Of a stretch of DNA of 64,000 nt, positions 33,578-43,125 are shown piece by piece. Position 1 is the stretch's first letter, and every line of letters starts with the position of its first letter. The DNA is taken from the NCBI RefSeq assembly GCF_963668515.1, contig NZ_OY764865.1, positions 310,001 through 374,000 on the forward strand, given 5' to 3'. The notes beneath the pieces are model-generated. The model worked only from the letters and a program-made list of their open reading frames with translations. It was not told the DNA's origin and made no database searches. This DNA is from an uncultured Ilyobacter sp. (GTDB lineage: Bacteria > Fusobacteriota > Fusobacteriia > Fusobacteriales > Fusobacteriaceae). Both the position numbers and the translations under genes were made by a program.

Positions 33578-34543
33578 TCACTGTTTTTCTTCTTGGATAT
33601 ACTCTTCTGTTTTCTCTTCTTTATATTCTGTATCTTTCTTTATATTTTCTTCTTTGGTATTTGTTATCTCAGTAAAAGCTGTTGCTATATTTGCAATACT
33701 TTGAAGTTCAGACGGTATTATTATCTTAGTAGACTTTCCATCTGCCACCTTTTCAAAAGTTTCCATTGCTTTCAGAGAAAGTACCTCTTTCGTTGTGTTG
33801 GCTGCATTGAGCATTTTTATAGATTCTGCCTTGGCTCTCTGAGTCTTCAGAATAGCCTCTGCCTCACCTTCTGCCTCTCTTATATAGGCTTCTTTTTTAG
33901 CCTCTGCCCTCAGTATGGCAGCTTCTTTTTCTCCCTCAGCCACAAGAATTGCAGATTTTTTTTGACCTTCTGCTCTCAGAATTGATTCTCTTCTTCCCCT
34001 TTCTGCCTTCATCTGCTTCTCCATGGCATCTTGTATCTCTTCAGGAGGAAGAATATTTTTTAGTTCCACCCTGTTGACTTTTATTCCCCAAGGATCTGTT
34101 GCTTCGTCTAAAATCGCCCTCATCTTTGTATTTATTGTATCTCTAGAAGTTAGTGTTGTATCTAACTCCATCTCTCCTATTATATTCCTAAGTGTTGTAG
34201 CAGTTAAGTTTTCAATTGCATTAATGGGATTTTCCACTCCGTAGGTATATAATTTCGGGTCTGTTATCTGGTAATACACCACAGAATCGATTTGGATTGT
34301 TACATTATCCTTCGTTATTACAGGTTGAGGAGGAAAGTCAACTACCTGTTCCTTGAGAGATACCTGTTTCGATATTCTATCCAAAAAAGGAATAAGAATA
34401 TTGAGACCTGTTCCCCAAGTTGTAAGATATGCCCCTAGCCTCTCTATTACATATGCTTTAGACTGTGGGACTATTTTTACATTGAATATTATAAGGAAAA
34501 CTATTACCAATATAAATAAGAAAAATATAAGCATCTGAAACAT
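33578..34543 (-). CDS. qmcA: SPFH/band 7 (stomatin, QmcA-like) membrane protein
   Basis: A 321-residue protein with one N-terminal membrane helix (about 3-22), an SPFH domain (about 25-200, with IKVNRVELKNILPPEEIQDA) and an Ala/Glu/Lys-rich coiled coil (about 180-260). SPFH proteins oligomerise into membrane microdomain scaffolds and can modulate membrane proteases. The C-terminal tail is highly charged. ATG after GGAGTG. It directly follows an NfeD gene (four bases apart), the conserved QmcA-NfeD pairing, which supports a common complex in the inner membrane. Confidence 0.92.
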   Translation of the reverse strand: MFQMLIFFLFILVIVFLIIFNVKIVPQSKAYVIERLGAYLTTWGTGLNILIPFLDRISKQVSLKEQVVDFPPQPVITKDNVTIQIDSVVYYQITDPKLYTYGVENPINAIENLTATTLRNIIGEMELDTTLTSRDTINTKMRAILDEATDPWGIKVNRVELKNILPPEEIQDAMEKQMKAERGRRESILRAEGQKKSAILVAEGEKEAAILRAEAKKEAYIREAEGEAEAILKTQRAKAESIKMLNAANTTKEVLSLKAMETFEKVADGKSTKIIIPSELQSIANIATAFTEITNTKEENIKKDTEYKEEKTEEYIQEEKQ

Positions 34544-34547
34544 TTTA

Positions 34548-34952
34548 TCACTCCTTCTCCAAAATTAATTTTATTCCCTGAATTCTAAGAACCTTGGCTT
34601 TATCTCCTACATGAAGTTCCTTGTCGCACTTTGCCTTCCAGTGCTTACCGTCTAAGTAGGTCTCATATTCTCCAGGAGGGATAACTTTTTTTATCTCTAC
34701 AGTCTGACCTATTATCCTGCTCTCTATCTTCTCTTTTCTTTTAGAAAGAAGTTTCTTGCTGAGCGGCCTAGTAACTATTATAAAAATAAACGAAAGGGCC
34801 ACGAAAAAATAAAACTGTTTCATTATATCTGGAATATATCCTGAAGTTAGAGTCAGAATACCCGCTGCCAGAGCAAACCAGATACTTATCATTGCCGTGG
34901 TATACCCTTCTAAAATCAAAAATATTATTGTTAATATCAGCCATATATACAT
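34548..34952 (-). CDS. NfeD-family membrane protein
   Basis: A 134-residue partner of the SPFH protein. Three hydrophobic segments at residues 1-65 are followed by a C-terminal OB-fold-like domain (about 80-130; IGQTVEIKKVIPPGEYETY and HVGDKAKVLRIQGIKL). It lacks the serine-protease domain of long NfeD (ClpP-like) proteins, so it is the short form. ATG after a run of eight G. First gene of the pair; its promoter is not evident in the plus-strand riboswitch region upstream. Confidence 0.9.
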   Translation of the reverse strand: MYIWLILTIIFLILEGYTTAMISIWFALAAGILTLTSGYIPDIMKQFYFFVALSFIFIIVTRPLSKKLLSKRKEKIESRIIGQTVEIKKVIPPGEYETYLDGKHWKAKCDKELHVGDKAKVLRIQGIKLILEKE

Positions 34953-35109
34953 TTTCCCCCCCCCTATTACTTATAATTCGGATTTTAAAAGTCATTTCCT
35001 TTTGAAAAACAAAAATATTATATTGTACTATTTTTATACAATTTAAAGTCAAAACTTTTGTTTCCAAAGATTTTTTTACATTATTCTGTATGGTTTTTCA
35101 CTTTTTTGA

Positions 35110-35138
35110 TTGACACTAAAACTGCCTTTTGTTATAAT
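35110..35138 (+). promoter_or_regulatory. Promoter of the lysine riboswitch transcript
   Basis: TTGACA, 17 bases, TATAAT: perfect consensus, about 25 bases before the aptamer. Confidence 0.92.
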
Positions 35139-35161
35139 TTAATTAAATTTAATATTTTTAA

Positions 35162-35380
35162 GATAGAGGCGCAGTGTTCAAAAGTATCTGCTGGAATCCG
35201 GGCAGGATGATGAAAGTAAGAGAAAGGGAAGGCTGCCGAAGGAGAGACCCTGGCCCTTTGTCAATCCTGGTATTATCAATAATATTGATGACACTGTCAT
35301 TAAGTTTTCAACTAATGAAGTGCTATTGGAATTTTGTTCATTGCAAGGTTGCCGTATGTATTTCGGCAGCCCTTTTTTAT
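35162..35380 (+). promoter_or_regulatory. Lysine riboswitch (L box)
   Basis: The conserved aptamer blocks occur in order: GATAGAGGCGC, AAAGTA, AAGTAAGAGAAAGGGAAGG, CTGCCGAAGGAG, CCTGG and ACACTGTCAT. The expression platform ends in a terminator. The aptamer strand GGCTGCCGAA (35231-35240) is exactly complementary to TTCGGCAGCC (35362-35371), the terminator's 3' arm, offering a clear antiterminator. Lysine binding should therefore stop transcription of the transporter downstream. Confidence 0.92.
35345..35380 (+). terminator. Terminator of the lysine riboswitch
   Basis: GGTTGCCG / CGGCAGCC stem (one G-U) followed by six T. It mimics the aptamer strand that would otherwise pair with its 3' arm. 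Confidence 0.85.
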
Positions 35381-35512
35381 TTTATCAAGGCCTAATTTAT
35401 AAAAAGCAAACTATATTATAGAAAGTATGAGCTCCGAATAGGACGATTGATCGAAAACAGGACTTGTTCCAACATTTTATTAAGTTTTAAACCATTTATT
35501 TAGGAGGATTTT

Positions 35513-37243
35513 ATGAGAAGATCTAGTATTTCATTACTTTTATTTTCAGCATCTCCTGCCATAGCAATGGCTGGAGACGCAGCTGCAAACGCTGATCATT
35601 ATGGTATTCTTACACTTTTACCGCCAGTTTTGGCAATAATTCTGGCCTTTACCACAAGAAACGTTATTCTGTCACTTTTCATCGGAATATACTCTGGTGC
35701 CTTTCTTTTGGGAGTTCAGAACAATGGAGTCCTTGGTGGATTTTTAGGCGGATTTCAAGATATCATCAGCAGAGTTATTAACTCAATGGCTGATTCATGG
35801 AATGCCGGTATCATACTTCAGGTGCTTACAATTGGTGGTCTTATCGCACTTATTTCAAAAATGGGTGGGGCCAGAGCAGTAGCAGAAGTCCTTGCAAAAA
35901 AAGCTAAATCACCTGTATCTGCCCAGATAATAACATGGCTGATGGGGATCTTTATATTCTTTGATGACTATGCAAACGCCCTTATCGTAGGACCTATTAT
36001 GAGACCTATAACTGATAAAATGAGGATTTCAAGAGAGAGACTGGCCTTTATCATAGATGCCACTGCTGCACCTATAGCAGGACTTGCCTTAATTTCAACT
36101 TGGATCGGTTATGAGATCTCTGTTATAAAAGAGGGGTACACCATGATCGGTATGGAAAATGTAAATGCATACAGCGTTTTCGTAGAAACTATACCATATA
36201 GATTTTACAATATTTTAATGCTTGTATTTGTATTCATCTCCTCTTTCTTGTCTAGAGATTTTGGACCTATGCTAAAAGCAGAAAGAAACGTAAGAGCGAA
36301 TGGTATCAGTAGGAACTCTAAATCAAATACCGTAAGTGCTGACGATCATATCTCTGCTCCTAAGGAAGGAATAACTTATTCAATATATAGCGCTATAATA
36401 CCTATAGGGGTACTCATTATAGCATCCTTTGTCGGTTTCTATTACAACGGTTTAGGAACCCTTGAGGGAGAGGTCCTCACTGCTGTCAATGCTTCGCCAC
36501 TTTCTCTTCATGCAATCAGAGAGACCTTTGGAGCTTCTGATGCATCGGTGGTTCTTTTCCAGGCTGCCCTGTTTGCATCAATAGTAGCTGTGGCCATGGC
36601 TCTTGCCAAAAAAACTCTCTCTTTGGGAGAGGCTTTGGAAACATGGGTAAACGGAATGAAACCTCTTATGATAACTTGTGTTATATTACTTTTGGCATGG
36701 TCTCTTAGCTCTGTTATCAAAGACCTAGGTACTTCTACATACCTTGTTTCCCTTTTATCAGATACCATACCCAAACAGGCCCTTCCCAGTATTGTATTCG
36801 TTATGGCTTCCTTTATAGCCTTTGCTACAGGAACCTCTTACGGTACTATGGGAATCTTGATGCCTCTTTCTATCCCTCTTGCAAATGCAATAGGAATGAC
36901 TGGCGGATTAGCTGCAGAGGACCTTCACAGCTTCACTGTGGCCTCTATAGGTGCTGTTCTTACTGGAGCCATCTTCGGGGATCACTGCTCCCCTATATCT
37001 GACACTACCATCATGTCATCTATGGGTGCTGGTTGTGACCACCTTGAGCACGTTAGAACACAGCTTGTTTATGCTTTGGCTGTTGCTGCTATCTCTCTTG
37101 TCTTCGGATATCTTCCTGCAGGACTGGGCGTACCGATCGGCATGATTTTACCTCTTGCCGTTCTTGCAGTTTATCTCTTAGTTAGATTTGTAGGAAAACC
37201 TGTAGATCAAGTAGAGACAGAAGTTGAAAGTGTAATTCAATAA
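35513..37243 (+). CDS. lysW: NhaC-family lysine transporter
   Basis: A 576-residue polytopic inner-membrane carrier of the NhaC family, with the hallmark FATGTSYGTMGILMPLSIPL and GAIFGDHCSPISDTTIMSSM segments and about thirteen hydrophobic stretches. The lysine riboswitch in its leader makes it a lysine importer of the predicted LysW group rather than a Na+/H+ antiporter. The N terminus (MRRSSISLLLFSASPAIAMA) looks like a signal peptide, unusual for an inner-membrane carrier but seen in this subfamily to my recollection. ATG after AGGAGGA. Monocistronic. Confidence 0.88.
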   Translation: MRRSSISLLLFSASPAIAMAGDAAANADHYGILTLLPPVLAIILAFTTRNVILSLFIGIYSGAFLLGVQNNGVLGGFLGGFQDIISRVINSMADSWNAGIILQVLTIGGLIALISKMGGARAVAEVLAKKAKSPVSAQIITWLMGIFIFFDDYANALIVGPIMRPITDKMRISRERLAFIIDATAAPIAGLALISTWIGYEISVIKEGYTMIGMENVNAYSVFVETIPYRFYNILMLVFVFISSFLSRDFGPMLKAERNVRANGISRNSKSNTVSADDHISAPKEGITYSIYSAIIPIGVLIIASFVGFYYNGLGTLEGEVLTAVNASPLSLHAIRETFGASDASVVLFQAALFASIVAVAMALAKKTLSLGEALETWVNGMKPLMITCVILLLAWSLSSVIKDLGTSTYLVSLLSDTIPKQALPSIVFVMASFIAFATGTSYGTMGILMPLSIPLANAIGMTGGLAAEDLHSFTVASIGAVLTGAIFGDHCSPISDTTIMSSMGAGCDHLEHVRTQLVYALAVAAISLVFGYLPAGLGVPIGMILPLAVLAVYLLVRFVGKPVDQVETEVESVIQ

Positions 37244-37252
37244 CATAAATAT

Positions 37253-37281
37253 AAAAATCCGCCTTTCAAGGCGGATTTTTA
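37253..37281. terminator. Bidirectional terminator between lysW and folP
   Basis: AAAAATCCGCC / GGCGGATTTTT, perfect 11-bp stem with a 6-base loop. It also ends the long minus-strand gene run. Confidence 0.93.
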
Positions 37282-37297
37282 TATTTAAACAAGACAT

Positions 37298-38512
37298 TTA
37301 TTTTATTCTGCTGTTTTTTATAGCATCTGCAACCTTTAGGACCTTTGCTGTTTCCTTCACATCATGGACTCTCAGTATAGAGGCGCCTTTAGAAACAGAT
37401 ATTGCAGCCACTGCAAGACTTCCTTCTAGCCTTTCATCCACTTCAGATCCTAGGATATCTCCTATAAATTTTTTTCTAGAAGCCCCCACCAATATGGGTT
37501 TCCCAAGAGTTTTAAATTCGTCAAGCCTGTTTATAATCTCAAGATTGTGATCAAATGTTTTTCCAAATCCAATTCCAGGATCCAAAATTATTTTCTGACT
37601 TTCAATGCCTGCATTTTCACCTATATCAATACTTTTTTTTAGTTCATATATAAGATCATCTATCAGATCATCGTATTTAGGATTTTCCTGCATGGTCTTA
37701 GGCATCCCCTGCATATGCATCAGTATACAATAGGCATCTGATTCTGATATCACCTTTGCCATCTCACTGTCGCCTCTTAATCCACTTATATCATTTATTA
37801 TATGTGCCCCTCTTTTAAGGCATTCTTTGGCAACCTCAGACTTATAGGTATCGATGGAGATTGGTATATCTACCTCCGTAACAAGTCTTTCTAAAACAGG
37901 CAGGATTCTATCTAACTCTTTATCTGCAGGAATATAGTCGGCACCAGGTCGTGACGATTCCCCTCCTATATCTATTATATGAGCTCCCTGTTTTACCATC
38001 TCCTTTGCATTTTTCACAGCCTCTTCTATAGAGTTATTTTTTCCTCCGTCAGAAAAGGAATCAGGAGTTATGTTGAGTATTCCCATTACATAACTTTTCT
38101 TTGAAAAATCAAATTCCTTTCCTGCTATTACAACAGGGTCGATTTTACTGTCATATTTTATAAGGGCATTTTTTATTTCTTCTGCCATCATCTTGAAGTT
38201 CATTCTATTTTCAACTAGTTTATGATAGAGCCTGTTGTATTGTGACAGATTTGCAGAAATTACAACGTCTGTCATATCAATATTCAATTCTCCTAGTTCT
38301 TTTGCAACAGATACATCAGCACCTACAGACAAAGACATTTGCTTGATGGCATTGGCACTTCTAGAATCTAGATTTTTTATTTTTAGATTTCTAAAGACAG
38401 ATTTTTCTGCCATCTCTCTTAGTTCCCCCTCATAAACCCCTATACTCCGAAGCTCTTTTTTAGCTTCATCTAGGTTTTCAAGGTTTATTACTCTAGTACA
38501 ATAATTTTTCAT
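37298..38512 (-). CDS. folP: Dihydropteroate synthase with N-terminal extension
   Basis: FolP joins p-aminobenzoate to the pterin in folate synthesis and is the sulfonamide target. The TIM-barrel enzyme occupies about residues 135-400, with GILNITPDSFSDGG and HIIDIGGESSRPGA as pterin/phosphate sites and a late GASRKKFIG. The first ~130 residues are an extra domain not needed for activity in ordinary FolP (about 270-280 aa); a similar extension occurs in some clostridial homologues, as I recall. ATG after AGAGGAG. Last gene of the long minus-strand run, 13 bases after nadE. No folB, folK or folC is nearby. Confidence 0.95.
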   Translation of the reverse strand: MKNYCTRVINLENLDEAKKELRSIGVYEGELREMAEKSVFRNLKIKNLDSRSANAIKQMSLSVGADVSVAKELGELNIDMTDVVISANLSQYNRLYHKLVENRMNFKMMAEEIKNALIKYDSKIDPVVIAGKEFDFSKKSYVMGILNITPDSFSDGGKNNSIEEAVKNAKEMVKQGAHIIDIGGESSRPGADYIPADKELDRILPVLERLVTEVDIPISIDTYKSEVAKECLKRGAHIINDISGLRGDSEMAKVISESDAYCILMHMQGMPKTMQENPKYDDLIDDLIYELKKSIDIGENAGIESQKIILDPGIGFGKTFDHNLEIINRLDEFKTLGKPILVGASRKKFIGDILGSEVDERLEGSLAVAAISVSKGASILRVHDVKETAKVLKVADAIKNSRIK

Positions 38513-38525
38513 ATAAAACTCCTCT

Positions 38526-39347
38526 CTATATACCCCAGTCCCTAGGATAACGGAACTCTCTTCCTATTGTTCTTCTTGATATTTTTGCTATCAAAGGAAG
38601 TTTTCTTTTATACTGGGAAAGCTTTATCTTTCTTATTATAGTATCTACTATCCACTCTTCGAACCCTTCTTCTATAAGTTCACTTCTCTCATATCTTTCG
38701 TCTATAAGCCTATAAAGTATCCTGTCTGCCATATTGTAGGAAAATCCAAGTTCACTTTCGTCACTCTGCCCCTCCCAAAGGTCGGCACTTGGTTTTTTAG
38801 CTATTATCTCTTTAGGGACTCCCAGTCTTTCAGAAAGCTCCCATACATTTGTCTTATAGAGGTCTCCTATAGGATTTATGGCAGAAGCCGAATCTCCAAA
38901 CTGTGTACTGTACCCCAGCAGGATCTCGGTTTTGTTCGATGTCCCCAAAACCAGGGCTCTTTCCTTTGCAGACCTGTCATATAAAATTGTCATTCTCTCT
39001 CTGGCCATCTTATTTCCCTTCCTCATATTATCCATATCAGGATTTTTTTCAAAATAAGCATCCACCATATCAGTTATTTCCACAAGCTCACTTTTTATTC
39101 CCGTTGCCTCCACGAGAAGTTTGGCATGTTCTACACTCTCTTTGCTAGAACTTTTATAAGGCATCATTACACCCAATACATTTTCAGGACCTAAAGCCTT
39201 TGCCGCAAGTGCCGCTACCAGCGCCGAATCTATCCCTCCAGAGAGTCCTAGCACCACTTTTTTAAACCCTGCCTTTGTTATCTCCTCTTTGATAAAATCA
39301 ATTAATACATTTTCTACAGTTTCCATATTGAGTTTTAGTTTTTCCAT
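38526..39347 (-). CDS. nadE: NAD+ synthetase (ammonia-dependent type)
   Basis: A 273-residue NadE that amidates deamido-NAD to NAD+ with ATP. The PP-loop [17 protein letters not shown] is at about 35-51, and the adenylate site includes [18 protein letters not shown]. The glutaminase domain found in long forms is absent, so it uses free ammonia. GGGGGA precedes the ATG closely. It sits between rbgA and folP in a cotranscribed series (10 and 13 bases). Confidence 0.95.
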   Translation of the reverse strand: MEKLKLNMETVENVLIDFIKEEITKAGFKKVVLGLSGGIDSALVAALAAKALGPENVLGVMMPYKSSSKESVEHAKLLVEATGIKSELVEITDMVDAYFEKNPDMDNMRKGNKMARERMTILYDRSAKERALVLGTSNKTEILLGYSTQFGDSASAINPIGDLYKTNVWELSERLGVPKEIIAKKPSADLWEGQSDESELGFSYNMADRILYRLIDERYERSELIEEGFEEWIVDTIIRKIKLSQYKRKLPLIAKISRRTIGREFRYPRDWGI

Positions 39348-39357
39348 ACGTCCCCCG

Positions 39358-40251
39358 TTAATTCTCTATTATATCTTTTTGAAGCATCTCATTATCCAAA
39401 ACAAATTTACCTAATTTTGAGTTTCTATAATCTCTCAAAATTGTAAGTGCTGCCTGTATAAGGTTAACCTTATCACCTTTTACCAGCATGTTCATTCTAT
39501 ATCCGATTTTTTCAAGAACTTCCTGAGGAACCCCATCAAAATCTTCCTCATGAAGCTTATACTTTTCTTTAAGGGTATTTTTCATACCAAGTGAAAGCAT
39601 CTTTTCTATTAGTTTATATGCCACCTCTTCCACAGGAATTACCTCATCTTTTATAGCTCCTGCTATTGCCAAGCTGTAACCTACCTCATCATTTTCAAAT
39701 TTAGGCCAGAGTATCCCGGGAGTATCCAAGAGCTCTAGTCCCTCTTTTATTCTAACCCATTGTTTACCCCTTGTAAATCCAGGTTTATTACCTACCCCTG
39801 TACTTTTTTTACCCACTATTCTATTGATTAGCCTTGATTTCCCGACATTTGGTATTCCTGCTACCATAAGTCTAGTGTTTACAGTTCTCAGACCTTTTTT
39901 CATCATCTTTTCTTTTTTCTCTTTAGACAATTTCTCAATTATTGCAAAGAGTTTTTTTACATTAAAGCCTGTTTCAGCACTTAATTCTATAACCTCTTCT
40001 GCAAAATTATTTTTTATAAAATAATCTTTCCATACTTTCAAATCCTCTTTATTTACAAGGTCAGCTTTATTTAAAATAATTATTCTCTTTTTGTTTTTAG
40101 CAAATTTTACGATATCTGGATTTTTACTAGAAAGTGGTATTCTAGCATCAACAATTTCCAAAACTATATCTATTATTTTCATATTTTCCTGGATCATATC
40201 TTTTGTTTTTTTCATATGTCCGGGATACCAGTTTATTTTTGCATTTGACAT
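39358..40251 (-). CDS. rbgA: Ribosome biogenesis GTPase RbgA/YlqF
   Basis: A 297-residue circularly permuted GTPase needed for 50S subunit maturation. The GTPase motifs appear in permuted order: G4 NKAD (about 59-62), G5-like SAETGF, then G1 GIPNVGKS, and G3 DTPGILWP, followed by a C-terminal RNA-binding helical domain. The N terminus [14 protein letters not shown] is characteristic. Start ATG with TAGGAGG at slightly long spacing. Lies between rsmI and nadE in the same transcript direction. Confidence 0.95.
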   Translation of the reverse strand: MSNAKINWYPGHMKKTKDMIQENMKIIDIVLEIVDARIPLSSKNPDIVKFAKNKKRIIILNKADLVNKEDLKVWKDYFIKNNFAEEVIELSAETGFNVKKLFAIIEKLSKEKKEKMMKKGLRTVNTRLMVAGIPNVGKSRLINRIVGKKSTGVGNKPGFTRGKQWVRIKEGLELLDTPGILWPKFENDEVGYSLAIAGAIKDEVIPVEEVAYKLIEKMLSLGMKNTLKEKYKLHEEDFDGVPQEVLEKIGYRMNMLVKGDKVNLIQAALTILRDYRNSKLGKFVLDNEMLQKDIIEN

Positions 40252-40267
40252 TTCTAAAGTGTACCTC

Positions 40268-40933
40268 CTAATTTTCTTGAGCCTTTATTATAAGTACAAT
40301 TTCACCCTTTATAGGCTTTTCCTTGAGTCTCTTGGCAACTTCAGTTGTAGTTCCCCTTATTATTTCTTCATAAATTTTAGTTATCTCTCTCACAATAACT
40401 ATATCTCTCTCTCCTATAAATTCATGGATATCTCTTACTGTTTTTTCTATTCTATGAGGAGATTCGAAAAGTATAACGGCTCTCTCTTCACTAGCTAGTT
40501 TTTTCAACAAAGTCTGCCTTCCCTTTTTTTTAGGAAGAAAACCCTCAAAGGCTATTCTTTTCATGTTCAGACCGGCTACAGAGGCAGCCGCAGTCATAGA
40601 ACTAGCCCCCGGTATAGGAACCACCTTTATCTTATTATTAAGTGCAACGTCAGCTAACTCAAATCCAGGATCAGATATGCACGGAGTTCCTGCATCAGTT
40701 ACTAGGGCGATGCTTTTTCCACTCTTCAAAAGATTCATTATATTTTCTATCTGGTGCCCCTTGGTAAACTCATCATATCTATAGACTATAGTTTCTATCT
40801 CATAGTGTTTGAGAAGTCGTTTTGTCACTCTTGTGTCTTCTGCAAAGACATAGTCAGCTTCTTTTAATATTCTAACGGCTCTATAAGTTATATCTTCGAG
40901 ATTTCCTATTGGTGTCGCTACTATGTACAGCAT
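40268..40933 (-). CDS. rsmI: 16S rRNA 2'-O-methyltransferase RsmI
   Basis: A 221-residue tetrapyrrole-methylase-fold enzyme that 2'-O-methylates C1402 of 16S rRNA. The N terminus LYIVATPIGNLEDIT, the loop TDAGTPCISDPGFELA and VVPIPGASSMTAA are diagnostic. It is shorter than E. coli RsmI (286) because the C-terminal domain is largely absent, as in many bacteria. ATG after AAGGCGG. Followed by rbgA after 16 bases. Confidence 0.95.
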   Translation of the reverse strand: MLYIVATPIGNLEDITYRAVRILKEADYVFAEDTRVTKRLLKHYEIETIVYRYDEFTKGHQIENIMNLLKSGKSIALVTDAGTPCISDPGFELADVALNNKIKVVPIPGASSMTAAASVAGLNMKRIAFEGFLPKKKGRQTLLKKLASEERAVILFESPHRIEKTVRDIHEFIGERDIVIVREITKIYEEIIRGTTTEVAKRLKEKPIKGEIVLIIKAQEN

Positions 40934-40990
40934 TTCAGACCGCCTTTCAATTATTATTAAAGAGTGAACTCACGCCCACTCTTTAACTTT

Positions 40991-42292
40991 TTATTTTTTA
41001 TTATTTAGAAGTATCCCTTTTAACACTCCTATTGCACTTTCAAGCTGAATATCTTTCTTATTTTCTAGTTTCTCAGCTTCCTCTTTGCCCTTGAGCTCTT
41101 TTAAGATTTCTTTTTTATTTTCCTTTGTTTTTTCCTCATCTATATTGGTTACGAAGCCATCAAAAAACAGATAATCAGAGTCTTCTACCACCTTTATATC
41201 AGGCTCTATACCTGTTCCGTGGATAGAGATTCCGCTGGGAGTATAATATTTTGCAATTGTAAGTTTTATACCATCTCCATCTGGAAGTGGTAGCAGACTT
41301 TGGACGCTGCCCTTACCAAAACTTTTTTCCCCTAGAAGAACTGCTCTTTTGTTATCTTTCAAGGCTCCTGCCACGATTTCAGAAGCCGAAGCACTTCCTT
41401 CATTTATAAGTACTACAATAGGAAAATCTCCGTAGTATTTTCCTTCTCTCATGTAAACCTGTTCGTCACCAGTTTTTCCCTTTACACTTACTACTTTTCC
41501 CTCTTTAACGAACATAGAGGATATTTTTATTGATTGATCCAAGGCCCCGCCTGGATTACTTCTTAAATCCAGTATTAAAGCTTTCATCCCTTGCTTAACC
41601 AGTGAATCCATAGACTTTCTTACATCAGGATATATATCTTCTCCGAATTGAGTTATTCTGAGATACCCTATTTTATTATCAAACATCTTGTCTTTTACAT
41701 ATTTAAGTTCTACTATGGCCCTTTTCAGAGTTATCTCTTTGGATTCCTTAGATGAATCTCTGTATATTTTCACCTTCACCTCTGTACCAGGCTCACCTTT
41801 TAGTTTTTTTACACACTCATTGCTTGTAAGGTTATAAGTAGATTCTCCATCTATCTCTATTATTTTATCCTTAGGCTTTATCCCGGCGTTATAGGCAGGG
41901 GTATCCTCTATAGGCGACACAACAACTAGGGGTTCATTCTCCTTTTTCTGTATGACCATACCCACACCGGCATATTTCCCCTGTATATCCTCCTTAAAGC
42001 TTTCCATCTCTGTCTTGTCAAAGTAGGTGGAGTATGGATCATCTAAAGATTCCACCATACCTCTTATAGCTCCATGCATGAGCTCTTTTTTATCTGTCTC
42101 TTTTTCTCCTACATGGTTGGCCATTATTATATCCATAATGTCAGAGACCTCTTTTAGTTCGCTTAAATTGTAAAGAAATCCCCTTTTGGTATTTATTTGT
42201 TTTTTATCAATTTTAGTATTTGCATATACCAAGCTAAATATTACAACAGACAATACAACTACAATTATTTTCATTCTGGTATATTTCTTCAT
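40991..42292 (-). CDS. ctpA: C-terminal processing protease (CtpA/Prc, S41)
   Basis: A 433-residue periplasmic serine protease that trims proteins at their C termini. An N-terminal signal anchor (about 8-26) exports it; then a helical segment, a PDZ domain (about 100-180; AGVGMVIQKKENEPLVVVSP), and the S41 core with the catalytic Ser in NEGSASASEIVAGAL and Lys in GEKSFGKGSVQS. The C terminus is charged and helical. GGGGGG lies before the ATG. It follows tlyA by only six bases. Confidence 0.94.
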   Translation of the reverse strand: MKKYTRMKIIVVVLSVVIFSLVYANTKIDKKQINTKRGFLYNLSELKEVSDIMDIIMANHVGEKETDKKELMHGAIRGMVESLDDPYSTYFDKTEMESFKEDIQGKYAGVGMVIQKKENEPLVVVSPIEDTPAYNAGIKPKDKIIEIDGESTYNLTSNECVKKLKGEPGTEVKVKIYRDSSKESKEITLKRAIVELKYVKDKMFDNKIGYLRITQFGEDIYPDVRKSMDSLVKQGMKALILDLRSNPGGALDQSIKISSMFVKEGKVVSVKGKTGDEQVYMREGKYYGDFPIVVLINEGSASASEIVAGALKDNKRAVLLGEKSFGKGSVQSLLPLPDGDGIKLTIAKYYTPSGISIHGTGIEPDIKVVEDSDYLFFDGFVTNIDEEKTKENKKEILKELKGKEEAEKLENKKDIQLESAIGVLKGILLNNKK

Positions 42293-42298
42293 TAAAAT

Positions 42299-43105
42299 TT
42301 ACCCCCCAGTTTTTAGAGATTTACCCCTGTTTATAATCTCATCTATATCTATTTCATTGTTCCCATATTCAAGAGAAAAAACAGATAAATATTCCACATT
42401 TCCTTTACCGCCTGTTATGGGCGAATAATCTAGAGACTTTAAATACAGACCGTGGGAGTTTGCCGCCTCGATTATTTTTTCTATAGCCATCTTGTGCTTT
42501 TTGAAATCTTTGACTATGCCGCCTTTTTCTATGTTTTCTCTTCCCACTTCAAACTGTGGTTTGATAAGGGCCATTAATTCAGAGTCATTTTTCATAAATT
42601 TTATAAGATGTTCAAAAACCTTGGTTATTGATATAAATGATACGTCCATCACTAAATAGTCAGCCTTATTACCACCTACATGTTCAAGTGTAAGATCTTT
42701 TATATGAGTATTCTCGATAGATTTTACCCTCTCATCATTTCTGAGTTTCCAATCTAACTGATTAGACCCCACATCTGCTGAATACACGTATTTTGCACCA
42801 TTTTGAAGGGCACAGTCTGTAAACCCTCCAGTTGAAGCCCCTATATCCAAGACAATCTTGTCCTTCATATTGAGCCTAAAAACTTCGATGGCTTTCTCAA
42901 GTTTCAGGCCCCCTCTACTGACATACTTCAGGACTTGCCCTTTTATTCTTATTTCAGGTTCTTTATCTATTTTTATCTGTGTTCCTGGTTTTTCGATTTT
43001 TTTATCGTCTACAATCACAATCCCAGCCATTATAGCTCTTTTTGCTTTTTCCCTTGTTTCAAAAAATCCTTGTTCCACCAGAAGCACATCCAGTCTTTCC
43101 TTCAT
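42299..43105 (-). CDS. tlyA: TlyA-family rRNA 2'-O-methyltransferase
   Basis: A 268-residue protein with an S4 RNA-binding domain (about 4-60) and an FtsJ-like SAM methyltransferase domain (about 78-245) with VLDIGASTGGFTDCALQNGA as motif I. Family members methylate ribosomal RNA (16S C1409 and 23S C1920 in mycobacteria); they were earlier called haemolysins. ATG after AAGAGGTG. It follows the HD-domain gene by about 20 bases in the same direction. Confidence 0.93.
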   Translation of the reverse strand: MKERLDVLLVEQGFFETREKAKRAIMAGIVIVDDKKIEKPGTQIKIDKEPEIRIKGQVLKYVSRGGLKLEKAIEVFRLNMKDKIVLDIGASTGGFTDCALQNGAKYVYSADVGSNQLDWKLRNDERVKSIENTHIKDLTLEHVGGNKADYLVMDVSFISITKVFEHLIKFMKNDSELMALIKPQFEVGRENIEKGGIVKDFKKHKMAIEKIIEAANSHGLYLKSLDYSPITGGKGNVEYLSVFSLEYGNNEIDIDEIINRGKSLKTGG

Positions 43106-43125
43106 AAAACACCTCTTAGTTTTAA

